A stretch of DNA of 64,000 nt, from contig JAHEFF010000002.1 of the NCBI GenBank assembly GCA_024640315.1, positions 87,995 through 151,994 on the forward strand. Reading direction: 5' to 3'. Under the pieces are notes generated by a model. That model had not been told where the DNA came from, made no database searches, and was given only the letters and a program-made list of their open reading frames with translations. This DNA comes from Woeseiaceae bacterium. Lineage in GTDB: Bacteria > Pseudomonadota > Gammaproteobacteria > Steroidobacterales > Woeseiaceae. The translations under genes and the position numbers were made by a program. Positions 33,835 through 43,591 of the stretch are shown piece after piece (positions within the stretch are counted from its first letter, which is position 1; the number at the start of each line of letters is the position of its first letter).

Positions 33835-34928
33835 CCTTTAGTGCCCGCGCCAGAATCAGGCGAAGCGCTATCCGGCACAATCTCCAGTTAATCAAATCGA
33901 AAGCCCCGGGCGCCCGGGTGATGGCAGTCATCAAGGGGAATGCCTATGGTCACGGCGTGGTCTCCGTTGCCCAGGCGCTGGAGGAGGCCGACTGTCTGGC
34001 GGTTGTACGCCTGGCGGAGGCCAGGGTGTTGAGACGTGCGGGCATAGTCAGGCCTATCGCATTGCTCGGCGGAATCTTATCAGCGGATGATCTCAATGAA
34101 GTTTTGTCGCTTGATCTCCAGATCGGCGTACACGATGCACAGCAGATTCGCTGGCTCGAGGGACATGCCGGAGCGCCGCCCGTTGCCTGGTTGAAGATAG
34201 ATACAGGCATGAACCGACTAGGGATTCGTCCGGGCGATGCGGCTGATGCAATCGCCAGACTGCAAACCTGCACCAGGGAACTTGGTTTGATGACGCATTT
34301 TTCCTGCGCCGATGACCTGGAAAATCCGACCACGCGACAGCAATTGTCCAGATTTATGGCGCTCGCAGAGCATTTCGACGGCGCGGTGAGTGTGGCGAAT
34401 TCTGCCAGCTTGCTTGGTTCTGAGGAGACGCTTGATGAGCTGGCGGAAATACGTAGGCAAGGTCGGTTGTGGATTCGACCGGGCCTCGCGCTTTACGGGA
34501 TATCACCTTTTAGCGGGACTGTCGGTGCCGATTATGGACTCCGACCGGTCATGCAATTCGAGGCGACGTTGATATCGGTCAAGGAACTTCCTGCCGGAGA
34601 TCGCGTTGGTTACGGTGGCACCTGGAAGGCGGAACGCGACACAATGCTGGGTATCGTCGCGGTCGGTTACGCTGATGGGTATTCGCGGTACATTCCGACC
34701 GGCACGCCTGTTTTGATCAACGGACGCAGAGTGCCGGTCGTCGGTCGCGTGTCGATGGATCTTACCGCGGTCGACCTGGGCCTGGACTCAGCCGATAAAG
34801 TCGGTGACGGAGTGATTCTGTGGGGCGACGAACTTCCAGTCGAAGAGATCGCAGAATTTGCCGCCACGATCCCATACCAGCTGGTGACGGGTATAACGCA
34901 CCGGGAAGCACCAATTTACGAAGAATAA
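33831..34928 (+). CDS. alr: Alanine racemase
   Basis: 365-residue fold-type III PLP enzyme that makes D-alanine for peptidoglycan. The PLP Lys35 is in AVIKGNAYGHG. The segment LKIDTGMNRLGI and the catalytic-Tyr region VGYGGTWKAERD are present, as is GRVSMDLTAVDL. It starts at GTG 33831 within the dnaB stop. The dnaB-alr order is typical for Gammaproteobacteria. Confidence 0.96.
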   Translation: MTFSARARIRRSAIRHNLQLIKSKAPGARVMAVIKGNAYGHGVVSVAQALEEADCLAVVRLAEARVLRRAGIVRPIALLGGILSADDLNEVLSLDLQIGVHDAQQIRWLEGHAGAPPVAWLKIDTGMNRLGIRPGDAADAIARLQTCTRELGLMTHFSCADDLENPTTRQQLSRFMALAEHFDGAVSVANSASLLGSEETLDELAEIRRQGRLWIRPGLALYGISPFSGTVGADYGLRPVMQFEATLISVKELPAGDRVGYGGTWKAERDTMLGIVAVGYADGYSRYIPTGTPVLINGRRVPVVGRVSMDLTAVDLGLDSADKVGDGVILWGDELPVEEIAEFAATIPYQLVTGITHREAPIYEE

Positions 34929-35123
34929 GGTCTGCGCCGCCTGGAATGGAAGTGCTGAGAATTTGTCTGGCGTGGAGGAGACGAGGCGAAATCCGCCAAA
35001 CGTCGCTCTCGCCATCCCTGGGCCCGCGACATTGGGGCTCCTGCCCGTCAATTGGACTGTACGAATCAGTACCTGAGCGTTTCAGGCGAAAATCAACGAA
35101 GTATCGTTTCGCCAGGGGAGGTC

Positions 35124-35999
35124 TCAGCTGATGAAGAAGCCCATTTTGACACCGGCGAGCTGCACCACATCATTGTCATTCAACTTGCGAGCCTGGGCGC
35201 CGATCGGCTGGCCATTGACCAGCGGATAGTCGCCTTCCTCGCCACTTTCGACATGAACTATGAAGTAGCCTTCGGCGCGACGCGTAATCGCAGCGACTTG
35301 CACACCCGGTCGACCGAGCGTTGTCAGCGCCTTGGTCAGCTCGAGCTCGCGTCCGGCAAAGGAGCCGCTCAGGACCTGCAACTTCGCAAGGGGAAGGGCA
35401 CTCGGTGCTGTGCTTGGATCGATGCCTGTAGATGTTGCTGTATGTGCAGCCGGCTCGGGTTTTTCCTGAATCACAGGGCGGCGCACAGATTCGGGCTCGA
35501 CAGAATCAACTCTGCGGGAAGGCCTGTCGTCCTCAGGCATATCGACCTTCAGGTCGTCGCGCTCGCCGGAGATGGGTGCTGATTCTTCCGCAGCAGCCAC
35601 ACTGGCTGCCTTCTCTGCGGCTTTTTCGGCTGCTGCCAGTTGGTCGGCATTTTGCTGACCCGCCGGGATAACCATGGTTTTTTCGAACTCGTCCTGCTCG
35701 GTTTCGTTCGTCTGCTGATCAGAGAAACGCAGCTGATGATGACCGATGGTGATCACATCGCCATGTTGCAGGGCATGCTTCTTGATGAGTTTGCCGTTGA
35801 CGTAGGTACCGTTGGTACTGTTCAGGTCCTCGAGAAACGAATCATTGAGAATATTGATGATGAGGGAGTGGTGGCCACTGACTGCAGGGTTATCTATGCG
35901 CACATCATTGTCCGGGAGGCGCCCAACCGTATAGCGCTCCTTTGACATGTTGTACTCAGCCAGAACCTGACCGTCCAGACTCAGGATTAATCGTGCCAT
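35124..35999 (-). CDS. Protein with two FHA-like domains
   Basis: 291 residues. Residues ~1-95 are a canonical FHA domain with YTVGRLPDNDVRIDNPAVSGHHS and LEDLNSTNGTYVNG, which bind phosphothreonine. A ~90-residue Ala/Glu/Ser-rich linker follows. The last ~90 residues (LGRPGVQVAAITRRAEGYFIVHV, LVNGQPIGAQARKLNDNDVVQLAG) form a second, diverged FHA that lacks the clear SxxH. Third gene after a CHASE2 kinase and a PP2C phosphatase on the same strand, so it is a likely reader of the kinase's phosphorylation. Confidence 0.9.
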   Translation of the reverse strand: MARLILSLDGQVLAEYNMSKERYTVGRLPDNDVRIDNPAVSGHHSLIINILNDSFLEDLNSTNGTYVNGKLIKKHALQHGDVITIGHHQLRFSDQQTNETEQDEFEKTMVIPAGQQNADQLAAAEKAAEKAASVAAAEESAPISGERDDLKVDMPEDDRPSRRVDSVEPESVRRPVIQEKPEPAAHTATSTGIDPSTAPSALPLAKLQVLSGSFAGRELELTKALTTLGRPGVQVAAITRRAEGYFIVHVESGEEGDYPLVNGQPIGAQARKLNDNDVVQLAGVKMGFFIS

Positions 36000-36063
36000 A
36001 TCAGTTTTATCGCTCTCTTAGACTGTGTCCATTACAGAGTGTCTACCATGACGCTCTGCCTCC

Positions 36064-36903
36064 CTATGAACCGAACAAGCCTGTCAGTCTTGCCAGCAGT
36101 CCCTTTTTCGCTGCAAACGAATCGTTGACTTGTGCCAGCATGACGGACACGTTGTCCCGCCCGCCGTGTTCATTGGCAAGCTGCACCAACTGTTGACCAA
36201 CCACATCAAGGCTAGCATTAAACGTGCTGATAGTTAAGTGAATATCCTCATCTTCCACCATATCGGGCAGGCCATCGGAGCATAGCAAATAGATGTCGTC
36301 GGGCTCGACGTCAAATTCATTGACCTCAACTTCGACCGTAGGCTCAACACCCAGCGCCCTGGTGACGTAGTTCCGGTTCGTTGAGCGCTGGGCCTCTTCC
36401 TCGGAATAAAAGCCTCTATCAACCAGTTCCTGCAGCAACGAGTGATCCATGGTGAGCTGCTCAAACCGCTCATTTCTGAGTCGGTATGCCCGTGAATCGC
36501 CTACGTGGGCGATCGAAATCCTGTTGTCATAGAACATGGCCGCGACGAGCGTAGTTCCCATTCCCTCACAGTGAGTCTGGCTTTGCGCTGTCTGAAAGAT
36601 GATCTTGTTGGCCCTGGCGACGGCGTCGCGCAGGACAATGGTCTGTCTCATCAGGCCGGTATGGGGATCGATATCGTTGCGTTCCTCGCGAACGGCGCCG
36701 GCAACTGCAAGGTCGGTAATCGTCTGAACAGCGATCCCGCTGGCAACCTCACCTGCGTTATAGCCCCCCATACCGTCGGCAAGCACCATGAGTCCGATGT
36801 CGCCGATAGAGCCGATGGCGTCTTCATTGTGCTCACGCACCATGCCGGTATCTGACAGTTCGGCAAATACAATCTTTCCACGAAGGCTTTTATCTTTGCT
36901 CAT
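36064..36903 (-). CDS. PP2C family serine/threonine phosphatase
   Basis: 279 residues with the metal-binding motifs of bacterial PP2C/Stp phosphatases: REHNEDA, LADGMGGYNAGEVAS, AHVGDSRAYRL, LLCSDGLPDMV and GGRDNVSVML. It removes phosphate from Ser/Thr and is expected to counter the adjacent kinase. ATG 36903 lies 11 bases after the kinase stop; an earlier in-frame start would overlap the kinase gene. Confidence 0.93.
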   Translation of the reverse strand: MSKDKSLRGKIVFAELSDTGMVREHNEDAIGSIGDIGLMVLADGMGGYNAGEVASGIAVQTITDLAVAGAVREERNDIDPHTGLMRQTIVLRDAVARANKIIFQTAQSQTHCEGMGTTLVAAMFYDNRISIAHVGDSRAYRLRNERFEQLTMDHSLLQELVDRGFYSEEEAQRSTNRNYVTRALGVEPTVEVEVNEFDVEPDDIYLLCSDGLPDMVEDEDIHLTISTFNASLDVVGQQLVQLANEHGGRDNVSVMLAQVNDSFAAKKGLLARLTGLFGS

Positions 36904-36914
36904 GCGGGTCCGGC

Positions 36915-39011
36915 TCAGGCAGCGTACTTCGCGCAATTACGAAGGGCGATCGCCATTTCCGCACCATTGGTGAAGCGGTCCTGGGGACGTTTCGCAAGTG
37001 CTTTGAAGAGCACAGCATCGACACTGGGCGGAACACCCGGACGGCGGTTCGAAACCGGCGCAGGATCTTCCGTTGTAATTTTCGTCATTAACACTGCAAT
37101 GTTGTTTGCCTTAAAAGGCACTTCGCCGACCAGTAACTCATATAGCGTAACACCAAGCGAGAACAAGTCCGAGTGTCCGGTCAGGGTATCTGCATTGAGC
37201 TGTTCCGGCGACATATACATAGGTGTGCCAAGCACAATGCCGGTTTTCGTCCGGTTGTTGTCAGTGAGCCGCGCAACGCCAAAATCGCTGATCTTCAAAA
37301 GGTCCTGGCGCAGGCTGTAAAGCAGGTTGGCAGGTTTGATGTCGCGGTGGATAACTCCCTGGTTATGGGCGTAGTCAAGCGCTTCGGCTGTCCTGGCGCA
37401 CAATTCAAGCGCCTTATTTGGCGCGAGTAATTTTTTCGGGTCGGTAAATTGAGTCAGCGGGATACCCTGCAGGTACTCCATTGCGATGTAGGCAAGGTGC
37501 TTGTCTTCGCCACAGTCATACACCGTGATGATGTGCGGATGCGTAAGCCGGCCTGCGGACTCCGCCTCACGGAAGAAACGCAGTCTGGCCTCCTCGAGTT
37601 CCTCATCTTCAAATTCCTTTTCGATCGGGATGACTTTGAGGGCAATTTCGCGGTTGATACGCGGGTCCCGGGCCAGGTAAACAGCGCCCATTGCGCCGCG
37701 GCCGAGTTTGCGTTCGATGACATAGCGGCCAAGTCGCTGCGGTGTACCCTTCTTGCCACCCAGCGAGAATTTATTTTCCGACGCCGGCGCACCCTGCGTC
37801 TTCTTCATCCATTGGATGACGGCTTCGGCACGTTCCGGCTTGGCCTGCTCTTCGAATGCGAGCGACAGCTTGTACATTGCAGTCGCCAGTGTCTCCGTCG
37901 GATTGCAGCGCCTGAATTCCGCAAAGGCCGGCTCCAGCCTCCCGGCGGCAAGGAAATCACTGCCGCGCTTGAATGCATTGATCGAGGCTTTCTTCACCGT
38001 ACCGGCCAGCCACCAACTCAATAGTGACGCACCAAGGAAAACAATCACCGCGCGACCCAGATCGAGTCGCAACTGGCCGATGAGCAGGAACAGCGCTTCG
38101 ACCAGGATGACCGCCAGGATCGTGATCGTCGTCAAAAGCACGATGTCACGGCGGTTTCGGACGGGTAGGAACAGGGCGGCCATGATGGCCAGCATTGCCG
38201 GCGTCATCCATTCCATGGCCCGTACCCAGGAAGGAGAAATGATCGACTGGCCCAGTTCGATATCTGCCAGCAACTGGGCCGTGATCTCGGAAGCAGTCAC
38301 AAACTGTCCCGATGGCAGAACGGCGATTGCGCTGATCAACTCCGGTGACGAGTCCAGGAATACCGTTTTGCCTGTCAGTCCGTTGGTCGAGAAGTTGGGA
38401 TCGAGAGCCTGTCCGGGACTCAGCCGCTCGACGGCGACATAGCTCGAGAGATAAATCTCAATATCGGCGGCTGATACGCGCAAGTCAGCCGAATAATCCT
38501 GTGACGAGAGCGCGACGGCGAGTGGCAGGGACGGCAACATGCTTCCCCCCTGCAGGTACCAGAGTCGCGATTTTCGCAGTACCTGGTCTTTATCGGGCTC
38601 GAGTACGAAAGCGCCCGTCCTGTTGGAGACATCGGCCAGCCTGTGGTTGGCGGGCACAAATATGGGCATTGCGCCGCTCAGCATGGCAGCCCATCCCGGA
38701 AGCTCGTCGGTCACTTCCATGGCTGGCGGTTCCGCTATTATTACTCTCTCAACCCCTTGTTTTTGAAAAGATTGCATCAATCTTCCGTACTCTGCGAAGA
38801 TCTCATCACGTGACTTTCGGGCGGGGTCGATACTGACAATTACGCTGTCATCGAGCGTATTAACGCGGATGTTCGAGGCGAATGTATCGTAGAGAAAGCG
38901 GTCGGCGGAAACGAACCAGGGCGCCAACGGACCATAGATCAACACCAGCAGTACGCTGACGAAACCAAGGACGACCAGCCGGTCACGATGTTCTTTACGT
39001 TTTTCGCTCAA
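36915..39011 (-). CDS. CHASE2-domain serine/threonine protein kinase
   Basis: 698 residues, TTG start at 39011 (a stop precedes it in frame within five codons). An N-terminal membrane segment (~12-34) is followed by a periplasmic CHASE2 sensor (~35-265; DRFLYDTF, VIVSIDPARKSRDE), three membrane helices (~268-345), a linker, and a C-terminal Hanks-type kinase (~428-698). Kinase motifs are GRGAMGAVYLA, the ATP-binding Lys in IALKVI, IHRDIKPANLL, SDFGVARL and GTPMYMSPEQ. The extracytoplasmic sensor at the N terminus and kinase at the C terminus is the reverse of PASTA kinases. First gene of the kinase, phosphatase, FHA operon. Confidence 0.93.
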   Translation of the reverse strand: MSEKRKEHRDRLVVLGFVSVLLVLIYGPLAPWFVSADRFLYDTFASNIRVNTLDDSVIVSIDPARKSRDEIFAEYGRLMQSFQKQGVERVIIAEPPAMEVTDELPGWAAMLSGAMPIFVPANHRLADVSNRTGAFVLEPDKDQVLRKSRLWYLQGGSMLPSLPLAVALSSQDYSADLRVSAADIEIYLSSYVAVERLSPGQALDPNFSTNGLTGKTVFLDSSPELISAIAVLPSGQFVTASEITAQLLADIELGQSIISPSWVRAMEWMTPAMLAIMAALFLPVRNRRDIVLLTTITILAVILVEALFLLIGQLRLDLGRAVIVFLGASLLSWWLAGTVKKASINAFKRGSDFLAAGRLEPAFAEFRRCNPTETLATAMYKLSLAFEEQAKPERAEAVIQWMKKTQGAPASENKFSLGGKKGTPQRLGRYVIERKLGRGAMGAVYLARDPRINREIALKVIPIEKEFEDEELEEARLRFFREAESAGRLTHPHIITVYDCGEDKHLAYIAMEYLQGIPLTQFTDPKKLLAPNKALELCARTAEALDYAHNQGVIHRDIKPANLLYSLRQDLLKISDFGVARLTDNNRTKTGIVLGTPMYMSPEQLNADTLTGHSDLFSLGVTLYELLVGEVPFKANNIAVLMTKITTEDPAPVSNRRPGVPPSVDAVLFKALAKRPQDRFTNGAEMAIALRNCAKYAA

Positions 39012-39218
39012 TGGATTGCTTCTCTACATAACGTGGCGAGTATAGGAAATTGCAAGCGTTTTTAATGAGATACGGTTAGCATTTTTAGCGCCATAATCTG
39101 GCTGCAAGCGGTGCTAGTATTGGGATTCTGCTACCGGATAAGACAGGATTCAGCGGTCTGGCCGGTGTTTTCCAGTCGCTAAATCAACAGTTACGGGTTC
39201 AATCGGGGACAAAATTGC

Positions 39219-40562
39219 ATGGCTCGAGCCAAGAAAGCCTATGTTTGCGCGGAATGCGGGGCTTATTCACTCAAATGGCAGGGCCAGTGCCCGGATTGTG
39301 ATGCGTGGAATTCGCTAACCCAGACGACTCTGTCGTCCGGGGCCGCAGAAAAATCGCAGGGACCGGAGCCAACCTCGCTCGCTGCGTTGCAGGATGATGC
39401 CGAGCTGAGGTATCCGACGGGATTTGGAGAATTTGACCGTGTTCTCGGCGGAGGCCTGGTACCCGGATCGGTCGTTCTGCTCGGTGGTGACCCCGGTGTT
39501 GGCAAATCGACGCTGCTGCAGCAAGTGGCGGCGCAGTTGCCGGGTGAATTAAGGACCTGTTATGCGACTGGCGAGGAATCACTGCGGCAGATCGCACAGC
39601 GATCTCATCGGCTGGGGCTGGACAATCCGGCGATGAAACTGCTGTCAGATACCTCACTGGACAATATCCTTCAGCAGGCTTCATCGGCACAGTGCCGAGC
39701 CCTCGTCATCGATTCCATTCAAACAATGGCAACCTCGGAAGTTCCCTCGGCACCGGGGTCTGTCTCGCAACTCCGTGAATGCGTCAGTCGCATCGTCAAC
39801 TTCGCGAAGCAGCGTGAGATCGCCGTTTTCCTGATCGGCCACGTCACCAAGGAGGGCGCCATAGCGGGGCCACGCGTGGTCGAGCATATGGTCGACACCG
39901 TCTTGTACTTTGAAAGTGATCCGGCCAGTCGTTACACGATCGTACGTGCAGTCAAGAATCGCTTTGGTGCGAGCAGTGAAATGGGCGTATTTGCCATGAC
40001 GGAAACCGGATTCAAAGAAGTTCGCAATCCTTCGGCCATTTTCCTGTCGCGCGACGACGAAGGTGGCGCCGGAAGTGTGATCTCAACGGCATGGGAAGGC
40101 AGTCGCCCACTGTTGGTCGAAATGCAGGCGCTGGTTGCTGATGGCAACACCAGTTACCCGAAGCGACTTGCACAGGGGATTGACCAGAATCGCCTTGCGA
40201 TGCTCATTGCTGTGTTGCAGCGGCACGGTGGTGTTGCATTGTCGGGGGAAGATATATTTGTCAATGTGGTCGGCGGGCTGCGCATCGGCGAAACTTCCGC
40301 CGATCTTCCGGTTGCGCTGGCGATCGCCTCCAGTTTCCGCGATCGCGCTTGCCTTGAGAAACTGGTGAGCTTCGGAGAGGTCGGGCTCGCCGGCGAAGTC
40401 AGGCCGGTACGTTTCGGAGAAGAACGAATTCGCGAAGCGATGAAGCAGGGATTTGAGACCGCCATTGTGCCGGCGGCGAATGCGCCGAAGAAAAAAATCA
40501 AAGGCATCGAAGTTATCGGCGTTCGCAGGTTGAGTGAGGCACTGGACAGCGCACTTGACTAA
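39219..40562 (+). CDS. radA: DNA repair protein RadA
   Basis: 447 residues. A C4 zinc finger (CAECGAYSLKWQGQCPDC) is followed by a RecA-like ATPase (Walker A GDPGVGKSTLL), the RadA-specific KNRFG motif, and a Lon-protease-like C-terminal domain (LPVALAIASSF). It is a DnaB-type helicase that drives branch migration in recombination. The stop overlaps the convergent CorC-like gene by four bases. Confidence 0.97.
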   Translation: MARAKKAYVCAECGAYSLKWQGQCPDCDAWNSLTQTTLSSGAAEKSQGPEPTSLAALQDDAELRYPTGFGEFDRVLGGGLVPGSVVLLGGDPGVGKSTLLQQVAAQLPGELRTCYATGEESLRQIAQRSHRLGLDNPAMKLLSDTSLDNILQQASSAQCRALVIDSIQTMATSEVPSAPGSVSQLRECVSRIVNFAKQREIAVFLIGHVTKEGAIAGPRVVEHMVDTVLYFESDPASRYTIVRAVKNRFGASSEMGVFAMTETGFKEVRNPSAIFLSRDDEGGAGSVISTAWEGSRPLLVEMQALVADGNTSYPKRLAQGIDQNRLAMLIAVLQRHGGVALSGEDIFVNVVGGLRIGETSADLPVALAIASSFRDRACLEKLVSFGEVGLAGEVRPVRFGEERIREAMKQGFETAIVPAANAPKKKIKGIEVIGVRRLSEALDSALD

Positions 40563-41842
40563 TTGTTTTGAACGCTCTCGATGATTTTCGGCGCGTGGAT
40601 TCTTGCGAGTTGTACCCGGTTTTCCCTTGTTTCAATAATCTCGATCGGATAGCCATCGATGTTCAGGCAAGTTCCTGATTCCGGAATCGTTTCCAGGTAC
40701 TCGACGATGAGGCCGTTGAGGGTTTTAGGGCCTGCTGTCGGCAATTTCCACGTCATGATCTTGTTCAACTCCCGAAGGTTGATCGTCCCGTTCACCAACC
40801 AGGCATTGTCACTTTCGCGGGCAATTTCTTCGTCGGCCGCTGCGGGATCCGTCGTAAATTCTCCGACAATTTCCTCAAGGATGTCTTCAAGCGTCACGAT
40901 GCCCTGAATGTCGCCGTATTCATCTACCACCAGCGCAAATCGTCTTCGGCCTTTCTGAAATTGCACCAGTTGCGTGCTGAGCGGCGTACCTTCCGGTACG
41001 AAGTAAGGTTCTTCCAGCAAACTCTTCAGGTCAGCTTTCGAGAATTCGAGTTGAGTAAAAATATTGGCGAGCCTACGCAGGTGGAGAATGCCTTGCACAT
41101 TGTCAATTGTGTCGCGAAAAACCGGCAGCCTTGTGTGTTCGCTGGTGCGCACGATCGCGGCAATGTCATCCAGATCTTCATCGAGATCGATTCCGACGAT
41201 TTCGTTGTGGGGAACCATGACGTCATCGACGGTGACTTTCTCGAGATCGAGGATACTGATGAGCATCTGGCGATATCTTCCGGAAATCCTGGCGCTCGCC
41301 TCGTATACAACGGTACGAAGTTCTTCGCGGCTGAGGGCGTAGCCGTCCGTATCTGACTTCCTCAGGCCGAGGATGTAAAGGACTCCATTTGCCATGATGT
41401 TCGTCATCCAAACGAGCGGATAGAACACCTTCAGCAGAACGACATAGATATACGCAGCCGGAAATGCAACGGCTTCCGGATGGAGTGCAGCCAGCGTTTT
41501 AGGCGCCGTTTCGGCGAAAATCAATACAACCAGCGTGAGTATCGCCGTGCCGATTGCAAAGCCGAGTTCGCCGCCAAGCTGCACTGAAACCACGCCCACA
41601 AGCGCGGATGCCGAAATATTGACGGCATTATTGCCGAGCAATATCAGGCCGATCAGTCGGTCAGGACGGTCAAGGAGTTTCTCTGCAAGACGGGCACCGC
41701 GATGCCCTGATCGCGCCTTGTGGCGCAGTTTGTAACGGTTCAGGCTCATCAATGCGGTTTCCGAGCCAGAGAAAAACGCGGAAAGGATGAGTAGTACGAC
41801 CAGTAGACTTACCAGCGCTCCCAGGGATATGTCATCGCCCAA
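40559..41842 (-). CDS. CNNM/CorC family membrane protein (DUF21, CBS pair, CorC_HlyC)
   Basis: 427 residues. DUF21 with four hydrophobic segments (~8-200; SAFFSGSETALMSLNRYKLR), a CBS pair (~210-335) and the CorC_HlyC domain (~345-425; AWLVNGTINLRELN). Members take part in magnesium or cobalt handling and bind ATP-Mg through the CBS pair. It resembles YfjD, which in Gammaproteobacteria is linked to ypjD and ffh as here. Confidence 0.93.
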   Translation of the reverse strand: MGDDISLGALVSLLVVLLILSAFFSGSETALMSLNRYKLRHKARSGHRGARLAEKLLDRPDRLIGLILLGNNAVNISASALVGVVSVQLGGELGFAIGTAILTLVVLIFAETAPKTLAALHPEAVAFPAAYIYVVLLKVFYPLVWMTNIMANGVLYILGLRKSDTDGYALSREELRTVVYEASARISGRYRQMLISILDLEKVTVDDVMVPHNEIVGIDLDEDLDDIAAIVRTSEHTRLPVFRDTIDNVQGILHLRRLANIFTQLEFSKADLKSLLEEPYFVPEGTPLSTQLVQFQKGRRRFALVVDEYGDIQGIVTLEDILEEIVGEFTTDPAAADEEIARESDNAWLVNGTINLRELNKIMTWKLPTAGPKTLNGLIVEYLETIPESGTCLNIDGYPIEIIETRENRVQLARIHAPKIIESVQNN

Positions 41843-41912
41843 TGGATGGGCACCTCACTTAAGCAAATGAACTTGGGCAGTTCATCAGGAGCCGGGGGGC
41901 GCTGTCAAGCAA

Positions 41913-42725
41913 TCAGCTCCAGCTCCGTCCAAGGATTTGCTCAAGCACAAAGCGGGTGCCGAAGTAGGCGAGACAAAGGATCAGGAAGCCCCACAAGTAA
42001 AGGTAAACTGCGCGTTTGCCACGCCAGCCTGAAAACCGCCGCCCACCCAGCAGCAGACCGAACAACGTGAGTGCCAGCAGCGATAACGCTGTTTTGTGGA
42101 CAAGGTGCTGCGCAAACAGATTCTCGACAAAGGCGAACCCGGTCGATACGGCCACCAGCAGCGCCAGAAATCCCGCAGAAGTGATACCGAACAAGAGTTT
42201 TTCGGTTGTCTCTAGTGGCGCAAACAGCTGATTGACCGAAGAGAGCATTCCTGCCCTGAGGCGTTTTTCCTGAATCAGGGCATACAGCGCCACAATCGCG
42301 CCAACCGTCAGCAACCCGTAGGCGAACAACGAGATCAGGATATGCAGCTCAATCTGCCAGGATAGCGGGTCTGCCATCCCGGCAGGCGCCTGCCCGCCGG
42401 TATTCACGGCGACGAGGCCGGCGAGAATCAGGAGTCCGCCACTCAGGCCCCGCAGCGAGCTTTCCACGGCGCCAATGATGGCAATCAGTGCGAGCTGTAG
42501 CGCAATAAATGAAGCTACATTGCCTATGGATAGTGAGATTCCGGCCGGAACCATGATAAGTAACCAGAGCGTCCAGGCATGCCAAAGGAGGCCCGTGATC
42601 CCGCTAATGAAGCCCACGACAAGGCTCATCTTGTCCTGTGAAGAAAAGCGCGGCAGGCGAGACATTCCGAACAGGAAGCCGGCGATTATGTACAAGAAAA
42701 AAATTGTGATTTGAAACACAGACAC
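41913..42725 (-). CDS. ypjD: CcsA/YpjD-like inner-membrane protein
   Basis: 270 residues with about eight membrane helices. Short motifs SWQIELHILISLFAYGLLTVGA and HKTALSLLALTLFGLLLGGRRFSGWRG match the cytochrome c assembly (CcsA) family as seen in E. coli YpjD. The haem-binding WxWD motif of CcmF/CcsA is not evident. It lies opposite ffh, the conserved gammaproteobacterial position. The cellular role is unclear. Confidence 0.88.
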   Translation of the reverse strand: MSVFQITIFFLYIIAGFLFGMSRLPRFSSQDKMSLVVGFISGITGLLWHAWTLWLLIMVPAGISLSIGNVASFIALQLALIAIIGAVESSLRGLSGGLLILAGLVAVNTGGQAPAGMADPLSWQIELHILISLFAYGLLTVGAIVALYALIQEKRLRAGMLSSVNQLFAPLETTEKLLFGITSAGFLALLVAVSTGFAFVENLFAQHLVHKTALSLLALTLFGLLLGGRRFSGWRGKRAVYLYLWGFLILCLAYFGTRFVLEQILGRSWS

Positions 42726-42823
42726 CTGGCCGGCTAACCCCTAGTTTTGGCCGAACAATCATCCCATATGGTGCAGTTCAATAGAACCCTGGTCCGAACA
42801 TGGCGCCTCGAGGTCGAAACCCC

Positions 42824-43591
42824 ATGCGCATTAGAACTCTGGGCTGCAGCGGCGGAATTGGTGCCGGTTCCCGCACCTCCGCAATGCTCGTAGACAACGA
42901 CGTACTGATCGATGCCGGAACCGGCATTGGTGACCTTGCGCTCGAGGAGTTGCACACGATTCGGCATGTCTTTCTGACGCATGCACACCTGGATCACATC
43001 GCGGGCCTGCCTATGCTCGTGGACGCGAACTTTGAAGAGCACTTCGAGGTTCCCGTGACCGTATACGCCCGTAGTGAAACGCTGGACGCTATTCAGGCAC
43101 ATCTGTTCAACGACGTAATCTGGCCGGACTTCACCAAAATACCGGACGAAGACAACGCGATGTTGCAGTTCCGAGTGTGCAATCCAGGGGATACTGTTCG
43201 GATTGGTCATCGAAATTTCAACGCGGTTGACGTCCGTCACAGCGTTCCATCACTTGGCTATACGGTCCGCAATTCCGGCGGCGCATTTGCCGTTAGCGGC
43301 GACACGAAGACCAACGAAACCCTGTGGCCAGCTCTCAACGCGTGCGATGACTTGCGGGTGCTTGTGATAGAGGTGTCGTTCCCGGATGAGCAGGAGGAAC
43401 TGGCAGCCGCCGCTGGCCATTATACGCCGACGACCATGTGCCGCGACCTCGGTCGCCTGCACCATGATCCTGAGATCTGGCTCACCGGCATGAAGCCCGG
43501 TCAGGAAGAAACCATTCTTCGCCAGGTGATCAAGGCAGCTCCGGGTAAGAATATTCGCATGTTGGCTCGCGGTACCGTTATCGACGTTTAA
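42824..43591 (+). CDS. Metallo-beta-lactamase-fold hydrolase, class II cyclic-nucleotide phosphodiesterase-like
   Basis: 255 residues. The MBL-fold zinc motif is FLTHAHLDHIAGL; a second-sphere region contains AVSGDTKTNETLWPAL, and the family position RHSVPSLGYTVR supplies another His. The opening RTLGCSGGIGAGSRTSAMLV and the pattern of ligands resemble class II cAMP phosphodiesterases (CpdP, Pde1). It would then hydrolyse cAMP, consistent with CRP-like sites in this window, but other MBL activities cannot be excluded. ATG 42824 has GAGG upstream and begins the fold; an upstream ATG at 42800 adds eight residues. Its stop lies inside an inverted-repeat element. Confidence 0.8.
   Translation: MRIRTLGCSGGIGAGSRTSAMLVDNDVLIDAGTGIGDLALEELHTIRHVFLTHAHLDHIAGLPMLVDANFEEHFEVPVTVYARSETLDAIQAHLFNDVIWPDFTKIPDEDNAMLQFRVCNPGDTVRIGHRNFNAVDVRHSVPSLGYTVRNSGGAFAVSGDTKTNETLWPALNACDDLRVLVIEVSFPDEQEELAAAAGHYTPTTMCRDLGRLHHDPEIWLTGMKPGQEETILRQVIKAAPGKNIRMLARGTVIDV

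Noticed and set aside
35085..35113. GGCGAAA / TTTCGCC hairpin after the FHA gene as terminator
   Set aside because: Seven-base stem with a 15-base loop and no T tract.
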